A stretch of DNA of 42,012 bases, taken from JAAYBG01 sp964411675 (GTDB lineage: Bacteria > Bacillota_I > Bacilli_A > ML615J-28 > CAG-698). The notes under the pieces are model-generated. The model saw only the letters and a program-made list of their open reading frames with translations, was not told the origin of the DNA and did no database searches. This document shows, one piece after another, positions 14,802-22,688 of this stretch. The number at the start of each line of letters is the position of its first letter. Position 1 is the stretch's first letter. Both the position numbers and the translations under genes were made by a program. Location: assembly GCA_964411675.1 (NCBI GenBank), contig CAYPLR010000011.1:1-42012 (forward strand), read 5' to 3'.

Positions 14802-16721
14802 ATGATTTATGTCATCGACTATGAAATCTGTGCCGGTTTTTTGACATTTTTTTTAATTGTTTACTTCTTAATTCACAAAAAACTACCAATCATGGTAAAT
14901 CGTATCTTTTTTTCTTTGCTAATCTTTTTAGAGATTAATATACTCCTTAACATTTTCTCAACAGTCATGTTGATGCATACAGACTCTTTAAGCTATTTTG
15001 TTTTATACACCGTGATGATTTTTTACTACATCAGTGAAGTAATATCTTTAAATCTATTCTTTGGTTATGTCGCTGTTCTGACAAAAATTAATGATAAACT
15101 GAAACATTTAAAAATGTTTCTCTTATCGTCCCCATCTATTATTTTCATTTTGTTAGTCGTAACTACTCCTTTCACAAAAGCCTTGGTATACTTTGATGAA
15201 TATAAAAATTTTATCTATGGAAACTTTTATGTTATTAATTACTTAATTGGATTATACTTTGTAATTTTAGTCTATGTTTTGATGATTAAATATCGAAAAA
15301 CAATTAGTAAAAGCACCATTTTACCTATTTTTTCTTTTCTCTCTATATTAATTATCATCTCGATAATCCAATTTATCTTTCCTAAATATCTATTCATTTC
15401 TTTTATCAATGCCATCGGTTTAGTTATCTTTTTCTTATCCGTTCAGTCTCCACGAAACCATATCGATCATCGTACAGAACTATTTAATGTCTCTGCATTA
15501 CAAACATATCTCGACTTCGCAAGAAGAAAGAACAAAAGATATTCGATTTTTGCCATCTCTATTGAGTCTTATGACCATTTAAGTTGTTTGTTTGGAGTTC
15601 AATCGAGTAATAAATTGCTTGTGAAAATTGCTGATTTCTTAATGGAAAAGTATCCACATTACTTTATATTCCGCTACAATGGTAATAAATTCCTCCTTCT
15701 TCTTCCTCAAGATAAAGAGGATCTCGTTGATTTAAAATTCATCTATGAGGATTTCCCTACCACTTGGGAAGTAGAAAATCTCCCTTTTACCATTATGACA
15801 AATTCTTTGGCAATAAAATCCGATGTTATAGGGAGTTTTGAAACGTTCTTCTTGTTACTTGATCACACCTTCAGTCAAATGAGAAATCAATCTTTAGGTT
15901 TATTTCAAACTATCGATGAAGAAGCCATCAATACTTTTATGGATTTCGAACAAAGCAGTACCGCCCTTGCTCTTGCTATTGAAGAAAAGACTGTAGAGGT
16001 TCAATATCAACCTATTTATTCCATATCTGAAGGAAGAATTATTTCTATTGAAGCTTTAGCGAGAATTAAAGACCAAAAAGGGGGTTATATTTCCCCTAAC
16101 ATCTTTATTGATATCGCAGAAAAAAGTGGATTAATCTCAAAATTAAGCGAGTTAGTATTACGTAATGTTTGTCACTTTTTGAAAGCAGTTGACATCAAAT
16201 CACATAATATCAGTCGAGTATCAATTAATCTTTCAGGAATTCAATTTATGCAAATTGATTTTGTATCAAAAATGGTCGACATCTTAAAACAAGCGAATAT
16301 CTCTTCCAATTTAATCGGTCTTGAAATTATTGAATCGGTTGCTACTTCTTCCATTATTAAGATTAACGAAATTATGAATGAGTTAATTGCTCTTGGTTTT
16401 AGTTTCTATCTTGATGATTATGGTAAAGGATATTCTAATATCGATTGTATTTCCAACCTTCCATTTGAATATATTAAAATAGACAAAAGTATTATCCAAG
16501 ACTATCAATCTAACAATACAGTTCGACTATTTATGAATGGTCTCATTACCTTATTAAAAGAAAGTAATAAACAAATTGTTGTTGAAGGAGTAGAAGATAT
16601 CAATCATCTTGAAATATTAAAACAATTAGGAGTAGATTATGTTCAAGGTTTCTACTATTCAAAACCTCTTTCCGAACAAGAAATGATTCGTTTAATCAAA
16701 CAAAAAGCACTGAAGTTTTAG
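14802..16721 (+). CDS. Membrane EAL-domain c-di-GMP phosphodiesterase with degenerate GGDEF
   Basis: 639 residues from the ATG at 14802, with GGAGG eight bases upstream. About seven membrane segments fill residues 1-215. A degenerate GGDEF domain follows (about 225-370), where the signature reads RYNGNKF, so no cyclase activity is expected. The EAL domain (about 390-635) keeps every catalytic residue: E417 in EALAR, N476 in INLSG, E508 in LEIIES, D538-D539 in LDDYGKGYSN, K559 in YIKIDK, E595 in VEGVED and Q615 in VQGFYYSKP. It should therefore break c-di-GMP to pGpG in response to a membrane signal. It is a single-gene unit; no cyclase lies in the window. Confidence 0.93.
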   Translation: MIYVIDYEICAGFLTFFLIVYFLIHKKLPIMVNRIFFSLLIFLEINILLNIFSTVMLMHTDSLSYFVLYTVMIFYYISEVISLNLFFGYVAVLTKINDKLKHLKMFLLSSPSIIFILLVVTTPFTKALVYFDEYKNFIYGNFYVINYLIGLYFVILVYVLMIKYRKTISKSTILPIFSFLSILIIISIIQFIFPKYLFISFINAIGLVIFFLSVQSPRNHIDHRTELFNVSALQTYLDFARRKNKRYSIFAISIESYDHLSCLFGVQSSNKLLVKIADFLMEKYPHYFIFRYNGNKFLLLLPQDKEDLVDLKFIYEDFPTTWEVENLPFTIMTNSLAIKSDVIGSFETFFLLLDHTFSQMRNQSLGLFQTIDEEAINTFMDFEQSSTALALAIEEKTVEVQYQPIYSISEGRIISIEALARIKDQKGGYISPNIFIDIAEKSGLISKLSELVLRNVCHFLKAVDIKSHNISRVSINLSGIQFMQIDFVSKMVDILKQANISSNLIGLEIIESVATSSIIKINEIMNELIALGFSFYLDDYGKGYSNIDCISNLPFEYIKIDKSIIQDYQSNNTVRLFMNGLITLLKESNKQIVVEGVEDINHLEILKQLGVDYVQGFYYSKPLSEQEMIRLIKQKALKF

Positions 16722-16739
16722 CCTCAGTGCTCTTTTTTT
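16706..16739 (+). terminator. Terminator after the EAL gene
   Basis: Stem AGCACTGA / TCAGTGCT with a ten-base loop holding the stop codon, followed by a run of T. It lies between converging genes. Confidence 0.8.
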
Positions 16740-17118
16740 ATTTCTTAATTTCTGTTTTCCATAAACCATGTAAATTGCAATATTCATATACTGCTACTGG
16801 TTCATCATCGATCAATGTGAATTTTACATAGGGTTCATCCCCTGGTTTAAGTGCTTTTCTTTGTCCACCATGTTTGGTTTCTAAGTATACCCATTGAATA
16901 AAATGAGCTGGAACCATTGGATGTGGAACACTTCCTACTCTTACTTCAACAACATTTTCCTTTACTTCTACAACGGGAACATGCTTTTCTTGCGATGCAT
17001 CCACTGTATTGGCAACAAGTTCTTCCATTTCTTCCCCACAACAAACAATAGGAACACCACTTTCATGAATCATTCCGATAAGATTACCGCAATGCTTACA
17101 AATAAAAAATTTACTCAT
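16738..17118 (-). CDS. dfx: Desulfoferrodoxin (superoxide reductase)
   Basis: 126 residues with two iron centres. The N-terminal desulforedoxin site has C7, C10, C26 and C27. The catalytic superoxide reductase centre has EKH (44-46), H66, H72 and the C114/H117 pair in EYCNLHGLW. It reduces superoxide to peroxide without making oxygen, typical of strict anaerobes, and rubrerythrin elsewhere in the window could remove the peroxide. The 2Fe (class I) form is clear from the intact N-terminal cysteines. The ATG follows GAGGAGGG. It converges with the EAL gene, and its own upstream region (17119-17271) is shared with the divergent GPH transporter. Confidence 0.96.
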   Translation of the reverse strand: MSKFFICKHCGNLIGMIHESGVPIVCCGEEMEELVANTVDASQEKHVPVVEVKENVVEVRVGSVPHPMVPAHFIQWVYLETKHGGQRKALKPGDEPYVKFTLIDDEPVAVYEYCNLHGLWKTEIKK

Positions 17119-17271
17119 ATTTAAGCCCTCCTCATTATAAAATTATTGTAACATAATCTTTTTATTTAATCTATAGATTTGCAACATTTTTTGATTTTTT
17201 TTGAAAAGGCTTTCTTTTTTTGCCAAATTATGGTAAAATGCTAGAGTTAGAATTATACTTTTGGAGGTCTT

Positions 17272-18984
17272 ATGGAAAATAATATTGTGAATGAACAAAA
17301 AATTTTTAATCGAAACAAATGGTGCTATAGCTTAGGTGGTATTGGTCGTGATATGACCTATACATTGATGGCTACTTTTTTAATGGTTTATATTCAATAC
17401 ACCATGAATCTAACCATAGCACAGTTTTCAACAATCTCTTTATTACTAGTAGTGGGAAGAATTTGGGATGCCATTAATGATCCTATCATGGGAGCAATTA
17501 TTGAAAACACAAAAGGTCGTTGGGGAAAATTTAAACCTTGGATTATCATTGGAGCTGTTTTAACTGCTATTATTATCATAATTCTATTTAATGTGAGAAC
17601 ATTCACGGGTTGGAATTTTGTAATTTTCTTTGCTGTTTCTTACTTTGTTTGGGAAATTACTTTTACCATGAACGATATTTCTTATTGGTCAATGCTTGCT
17701 TCTTTAAGTACTGATGCAAAGAAGAGAAATAAAATCACCACATTAGCAGTCGTATTCGCTGGAGTTGGTGCTTTTGCTGCCAATGCTATTCTTGCCCTTG
17801 CAAGTGGCGATATGGTTCGTTTATATAGTGGCGTTTCTATTGGTATTGCTTTTGCCTTGGTTGCTTGCCAAGCTTTAACTGTTTTAGGTGTGAAAGAAGA
17901 TGAGAAAGTCATTGCCCAAAACAACGCCAAAAAAGAAAATGTTTCTTTTAAAGATATGGCATTAACCATTAAAAATAATGATCAGCTATTGTGGGTAACA
18001 CTAGCTATGTTCCTATATAATATTGGAAGTAGTTTGTTAGCCAGTACCCTAGCATATAATATGATTTATTTAGAAATCAATTATGGTGGAATTGAGGGAA
18101 CACTTCTTGTTCTTTGCTTGGGTGTTTCTAGTATCCTACTTCAAAGTTTCTATGCTTCTCTAGCTAATAAATTTAAACGTCCTAAATTATTACTTTATAG
18201 TTTGATTTTAACCCTTGTTGGTTATTTTATGCTATTACTATTAGGCTTCTCTTTTATTCCTATTAACATCGTTACTATTTGTATCTTTGCTATCTTTGTA
18301 TTCAGTGGCCAAGCTATCTTCTATATGGTATTGACTGTTAACTTAACAAATACCATTGAATATAATGAATATAAAACAGGAGAACGTCGAGAAGGAGTTA
18401 TTTTCTCACTTCGCCCATTCATGGCAAAATTTGCCAGTGCTGTAACACAATTAATCATTACAGGTATTCTTATTTTCTCAGGGATTTATGCCCTAACAGA
18501 AAACGTAAGTGTTCTTGAAACACAAAAGAGTGATTTTGAAAGTAAATATATTCATGGAACCGTTGCTGGTCAAACAGAATATTTAGATAACTTAGAAAAC
18601 CATGAAATTATTTTTGATCAACAATTACAAGAAAAACTTGATGAAATTGAGAATAAAGAGTTTGCAAGTGAATTAGAAAAACAACAAGCAATCCTTGATG
18701 CCAATCAAGAGATTGAAAACCTATATGATATCTTAGAAGATTCTACTTTCACATTAAACCCTGAAACTGGATTATATACTATGGATATCACCCCTTCAGC
18801 GAACAAAATCTTTAAGAGTCAATCGGGAAACACCTTTATGAAATTCATTCTTAGAGGAGGAATTACCATCGTACCTATTCTTTTCTTGTGTAGTGCTTTC
18901 CTTGTGTTAAAGAAAAAGTATAAGATTGATGAAGAAATGTATGAACATATGATGATAGAAATTAATAATAGGAAACAAAAATAA
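17272..18984 (+). CDS. GPH family sugar:cation symporter with large C-terminal loop insertion
   Basis: 570 residues, an MFS-type glycoside-pentoside-hexuronide transporter of about 12 membrane segments. The cation/sugar motif GRIWDAINDPIMG (63-75), GRWGKFKPW (82-90) and TNTIEYNEYKTGERREG (359-375) are typical. Family members are usually 450-480 residues. The extra length is a hydrophilic stretch of about 110 residues (about 408-522) between the last two membrane segments, rich in Glu, Gln and Leu with coiled-coil character around 445-490. It may import oligosaccharides for the GH94/GH5 enzymes (inference). The ATG follows GGAGG, and an extended TGG-TAAAAT -10 box lies upstream. Confidence 0.9.
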   Translation: MENNIVNEQKIFNRNKWCYSLGGIGRDMTYTLMATFLMVYIQYTMNLTIAQFSTISLLLVVGRIWDAINDPIMGAIIENTKGRWGKFKPWIIIGAVLTAIIIIILFNVRTFTGWNFVIFFAVSYFVWEITFTMNDISYWSMLASLSTDAKKRNKITTLAVVFAGVGAFAANAILALASGDMVRLYSGVSIGIAFALVACQALTVLGVKEDEKVIAQNNAKKENVSFKDMALTIKNNDQLLWVTLAMFLYNIGSSLLASTLAYNMIYLEINYGGIEGTLLVLCLGVSSILLQSFYASLANKFKRPKLLLYSLILTLVGYFMLLLLGFSFIPINIVTICIFAIFVFSGQAIFYMVLTVNLTNTIEYNEYKTGERREGVIFSLRPFMAKFASAVTQLIITGILIFSGIYALTENVSVLETQKSDFESKYIHGTVAGQTEYLDNLENHEIIFDQQLQEKLDEIENKEFASELEKQQAILDANQEIENLYDILEDSTFTLNPETGLYTMDITPSANKIFKSQSGNTFMKFILRGGITIVPILFLCSAFLVLKKKYKIDEEMYEHMMIEINNRKQK

Positions 18985-19006
18985 AAAGGTCAAAATAGAC
19001 CTTTTT
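18983..19006. terminator. Bidirectional terminator after the GPH transporter
   Basis: Stem AAAAAGGTC / GACCTTTTT with a six-base loop and T/A flanks, between converging genes. Confidence 0.82.
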
Positions 19007-19011
19007 TTATA

Positions 19012-19869
19012 TTAATACCTATTTAATATGTCACCAATATCTCGGCCTAAATCAACAATACTAATTAATTCTGCACAACAACCAGAAATATTGAAATCGC
19101 TCATTTCACGAGGAATTGCTAATGTGTTTTTACGCTTGACATAGACTGCTGTTTGATTGGGTTGAAAATCAATTGCTGTTTTCCCTTGTGGAGAAATAGA
19201 ATCAATCCTGCTGAATTTTTGTAAGTGTGTTGGGGAATAATGAAATCCTTTTTGCTCATCAAATGAGTAAACAGAATAGGTGTTAGATGATAGGTCTCTT
19301 TCTTTTAGGCATTTTGCTCCTTTATATGGATCATTTCTTATTTGCATGTTGGTACTATTTTCCATATCATAAACATATACCAAACCCTTAAGAATCGTCA
19401 CTGTATTATTCCCTTGAGTTCTCGTTGCATTCACATCAATGACTAAACCTGTAATTGCTCCCCTCGTAAATCTAAAAATCTTATACACACCAACAGCATC
19501 ATACCGATTAACCAATCTTGTATCTTTGATTACTTGACGATAGCGGGGATAATCTTTTAAAGATTCTAAATCCATTTCTAAATAATCGCGAACAATCGAG
19601 GCAATTAAGCGATAAAACTCTTCTTTACATATGAGATTAGCACGATATATCTTTACGTAATTATAGAAAGCAAAAACACTATAAAGTACAAAAACTGCAA
19701 TTGGAATTATCATACTTAACGATAATGAAACAATAAAAGCAATCATGATTCCTATCAGTATCAGATGAAATACAAGAATAAAGATAAGCATTTTAAGTCT
19801 CTGAAAATATGGTTTTTGATATTCTTTTTCAAATTTACTAATTTTATTACGATAAAATAATAAATCCAT
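19012..19869 (-). CDS. Unknown two-TM protein, possibly DUF3137-like
   Basis: 285 residues that I do not firmly recognise. The N-terminal 25 residues are basic and aromatic, followed by two membrane segments (about 27-50 and 52-72) and a soluble domain of about 200 residues, probably cytoplasmic. That domain starts with a helical stretch (CKEEFYRLIASIVRDYLEMD) and then beta-type segments with repeated ITGLVIDVN and GLVYVYDM patterns. The layout recalls DUF3137 membrane proteins. It is the last gene of an operon with a serine hydrolase and a FucI-like protein, and has a clear AGGAGGG ribosome site. Confidence 0.7.
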   Translation of the reverse strand: MDLLFYRNKISKFEKEYQKPYFQRLKMLIFILVFHLILIGIMIAFIVSLSLSMIIPIAVFVLYSVFAFYNYVKIYRANLICKEEFYRLIASIVRDYLEMDLESLKDYPRYRQVIKDTRLVNRYDAVGVYKIFRFTRGAITGLVIDVNATRTQGNNTVTILKGLVYVYDMENSTNMQIRNDPYKGAKCLKERDLSSNTYSVYSFDEQKGFHYSPTHLQKFSRIDSISPQGKTAIDFQPNQTAVYVKRKNTLAIPREMSDFNISGCCAELISIVDLGRDIGDILNRY

Positions 19870-19878
19870 CTTTCCCTC

Positions 19879-21366
19879 CTAAGAGATAACTTTCACAGTT
19901 TTTCCTTTTATTTCAAATTGTATATTTAACGCTTGAAGTGTTTTCTTCAATGGGATTATCATTACACCTCGTTCCTCTAATAATCCATTATACTCGATTT
20001 TAAAGCCCTTTTTTGAGAAACTAATGAACTCTTTCTCTTCTTTTCGGTCAGCAACAATATTTAATCCATCTGCTAGTGTAATTGCAGGAAGATAGATCTC
20101 CTCTTCTTTCATAAACGGAGCAACAGGAAGTTTTACAATTCGCTCATCAATTTGTGCTGTGTTATCATTGATGGTAAATGTAAATTCTGTCTTTCGTTCT
20201 TCTTTTGGCCAATAATGATTGATGAACAATTCTAATGTATGATAGAAAACATCATTGATTCCTCGATGTGTTTCTTTTTCACGATATCCACCGTTGGTAA
20301 TAAAACAGGCTCCTAATTGGTTCTTTACATCAAAATACATATAGCTTCTTACTCCATAAGCTCCACCAGTATGGCCTCTAAATGGTTTTTCAGGAAATGA
20401 ATGAAGTACTTTCATTTGAATTCCTTTAGCCCAGTAGCCATCACCATCGCCTTTTCCAAACCAATGCTGTTGAATCATATAATCAACCGTTTCTTTTTGT
20501 AATAATCTTACTTGATTGACAATGCCACCCTGTAAAAACATTCGCATGATGGTCGACAAATCAGGCATGCTGATAAATAATCCTCCAGCAGGACCCCGGA
20601 AATTCTCTCCTAATGGAAACTTTGGATAACCCCCATTTACAAATCTTTCAGCGGTTATCGCTACTTTATAGCCTTCTTCACCTTCTTTTGGTGGATAATA
20701 TAAATCAGCAATCAGTTCTTGATGCTCTATATGACAAGCAACAAAACTAGCATCTAATTGTAATGGTTTAAAAATATGGTTTTCCATATAATCCGTATAA
20801 TATTCCCCACTAGCAATTTCAATCAAACAAGCCATTAAACCACAACCAAAATTAGAATATATGAACCTTGTTCCTGGTTTATAGTCTGAGAATGTTAATG
20901 GTGTATAGTAGGGTCCATCATTTTCAACTAATAAATCTTTTACTGTTACCTCTAATCTAGTCCCATTCACCCCATTATATCCTTTTTTAATATTATCATA
21001 AGCTGGATTTTCATCATCATAACCATCTACAATGCTTGATGTTTGAAGGGTTAACATTTTAACGGTAATGGGATCATTAGGATATTTAGGATTTCGAATT
21101 AAGAAACCAAAATAATCACTAATATCTCTTTCTAAATCTATCTTCTTTGCTTCAACAAGTTGCATTAAAGCAATAGCTCCTACTGTCTTTGATATAGATG
21201 CAATACGATATATCGTTTTCTCATTTGTTTCTTTTTCTTTTTCTATTGATTGCATTCCATAAGTACAATGGTTAACAACCCTATCTTCCTTAACAATAAC
21301 AAAATTGGCACCCACTAATTTTGCTTCCTGACAAATTTGTTTAAAATTTTCTGGTAACTCTAGCAT
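19879..21366 (-). CDS. Class C beta-lactamase-fold serine hydrolase
   Basis: 495 residues. The catalytic set of the beta-lactamase/DD-peptidase fold is complete: S57-I-S-K60, Y170-S-N172 and H332-T-G-G. No signal peptide is visible (MLELPENFKQICQEAK), so a cytoplasmic place is likely, which fits esterase or amidase roles better than cell-wall work. Residues from about 405 to the end form a separate beta-rich domain like the copper amine oxidase N-terminal type repeat (EEIYLPAITLADGLNI, then GVMIIPLKKTLQALNI). AGGAGG precedes the ATG. It sits between a FucI-like protein and an unknown membrane protein in one operon, so a sugar-derived ester is a possible substrate. Confidence 0.88.
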   Translation of the reverse strand: MLELPENFKQICQEAKLVGANFVIVKEDRVVNHCTYGMQSIEKEKETNEKTIYRIASISKTVGAIALMQLVEAKKIDLERDISDYFGFLIRNPKYPNDPITVKMLTLQTSSIVDGYDDENPAYDNIKKGYNGVNGTRLEVTVKDLLVENDGPYYTPLTFSDYKPGTRFIYSNFGCGLMACLIEIASGEYYTDYMENHIFKPLQLDASFVACHIEHQELIADLYYPPKEGEEGYKVAITAERFVNGGYPKFPLGENFRGPAGGLFISMPDLSTIMRMFLQGGIVNQVRLLQKETVDYMIQQHWFGKGDGDGYWAKGIQMKVLHSFPEKPFRGHTGGAYGVRSYMYFDVKNQLGACFITNGGYREKETHRGINDVFYHTLELFINHYWPKEERKTEFTFTINDNTAQIDERIVKLPVAPFMKEEEIYLPAITLADGLNIVADRKEEKEFISFSKKGFKIEYNGLLEERGVMIIPLKKTLQALNIQFEIKGKTVKVIS

Positions 21367-21375
21367 GAAATCCTC

Positions 21376-22569
21376 CTAAGATTCTATAAAATATTTTTCT
21401 AATTGAAGAACATAATCTCCAATCACGATAACATGGTGATTTCCTAATGGTTCTGTAAGGAAATAGGAAACATCCTTATCCATTTTAATTCTAATTTGTG
21501 TTCGACATAGATTGCTACGATTTAAATTTTCTAAAATAACTCCTCTGGAAATAAAACATTTTTGTAAATCATGGGCTATCTTAAAAACAGTCACTGTTTC
21601 TTGGGGTAATATTCCCCTCACCGCTACTCCTAGTCCTGATTCAAAATGAGGCATAAGACTATATTCTGTTACCATCGATAATGGTAATGTACAATGAGCA
21701 AAAACAACTTCATTTTGTTCGCGATTAATTTGAACAGGATTAGCTTGAAAGCCTGATGTTCCTGTAATCTCACGAAGAATATACATACTAAGCATCGCTG
21801 GAATATCTCCCTCACAAGTGCCAATATAACCTTCGCTATTTAAAAGTGCTAGTCCCAAACAACTTGTGTTTTGAATTGTTTCCAACAAATCAAAGCATCG
21901 AATTGTCAATCCCGACAATTCATATTTATTAATGAGCATTTTTAATCCTTGATAGAGTTTTAAAGCTTTTTCTAATGTTTCTTTATCCATTTTTTTCATG
22001 AATATTTGATCGATTATGGGGTCATTCGGTATCACAGCTATTTTAGTCATCTCTAGTAACTCTGATGGATCAATGTCAATCAAAGCAATTCCCATTTTTC
22101 TTTTAATGACTTCATAATCTACCATACTAGCAATTAACCAATCGCTTGGTTTCCCAATCACTCCTAATTTGGCTTTGATTACTTCATTATAATTTGCTCT
22201 ATCTCGATAAAGCTTTTCTAGTCTCTTTACAATATACGATTCACTTCCATGAATGATTTCAGCTTGTTCTTGTTTTTGCTTTAAAAAAGCAAGAATTTCC
22301 ATAGAAGCCGCTAAGGAATTAAATTCTTCTGTTGTTAGTAAATAAAAAGGTCCTTGTAATTTTTGGTAAATACGGGTAAATAAGGCTTCTGTTCCCCCTG
22401 TTCTTACAAATATTAGGTTTAGCTTATACAAAGAAAACTCATTTTCTTCAATCGGACAAAATTCAATGGTTGATATTTTCTCTATCTTTTTCAAGAAAGA
22501 ATAACTAACCTCATCGACATTTTTTTGTTGGTGAGTGTTAGCTGTTAGTTGATAGAATCCAATTTTCAT
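21376..22569 (-). CDS. L-fucose isomerase-like protein of unknown role
   Basis: 397 residues. The C-terminal half has features of the L-fucose/L-arabinose isomerase superfamily: TCEGDIPAMLSMYILREITG with the metal-type acidic residues, GFQANPV, then HCTLPLS with a metal-type His. The N-terminal half looks like two Rossmann-like halves (KIGFYQLTA opening, FVRTGGTEALF). It is shorter than true FucI (about 590), like the many unassigned 'fucose isomerase' family proteins. Ketose-aldose isomerisation is possible but not shown. It leads the operon with the serine hydrolase and the two-TM protein, from a strong promoter facing the protease genes. Confidence 0.72.
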   Translation of the reverse strand: MKIGFYQLTANTHQQKNVDEVSYSFLKKIEKISTIEFCPIEENEFSLYKLNLIFVRTGGTEALFTRIYQKLQGPFYLLTTEEFNSLAASMEILAFLKQKQEQAEIIHGSESYIVKRLEKLYRDRANYNEVIKAKLGVIGKPSDWLIASMVDYEVIKRKMGIALIDIDPSELLEMTKIAVIPNDPIIDQIFMKKMDKETLEKALKLYQGLKMLINKYELSGLTIRCFDLLETIQNTSCLGLALLNSEGYIGTCEGDIPAMLSMYILREITGTSGFQANPVQINREQNEVVFAHCTLPLSMVTEYSLMPHFESGLGVAVRGILPQETVTVFKIAHDLQKCFISRGVILENLNRSNLCRTQIRIKMDKDVSYFLTEPLGNHHVIVIGDYVLQLEKYFIES

Positions 22570-22587
22570 ACAATCGACCCCCTTACT

Positions 22588-22616
22588 ATTATAACAAACA
22601 ATCTTTTTTTTGTCAT
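22588..22616 (-). promoter_or_regulatory. Promoter of the FucI-like operon
   Basis: ATGACA (22611-22616) and TATAAT (22588-22593), 17-base spacer, facing away from the protease genes. Confidence 0.72.
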
Positions 22617-22620
22617 TAAA

Positions 22621-22643
22621 TTAATGTTTTAAGAAAACATTAA
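22621..22643. promoter_or_regulatory. Perfect inverted repeat in the divergent promoter region
   Basis: TTAATGTTTT / AAAACATTAA with a three-base centre, 10 of 10 pairs. It lies just beyond the -35 box of the FucI-like operon and over the -35 position of the protease promoter, where one bound regulator could affect both. Confidence 0.55.
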
Positions 22644-22653
22644 GATTTTATGA

Positions 22654-22659
22654 TATAAT
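22654..22659 (+). promoter_or_regulatory. Extended -10 box of the protease pair
   Basis: TGA-TATAAT extended -10 box; the -35 position is weak and falls in the inverted repeat, suggesting activation or repression there. Confidence 0.55.
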
Positions 22660-22688
22660 ATATACTAGTTTAAAAAGAGGTGATTTCT

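Noticed and set aside
17119..17200. A PerR-type box upstream of desulfoferrodoxin
   Set aside because: The A/T-rich sequence matches the consensus poorly; a match could be chance in such low-GC DNA.
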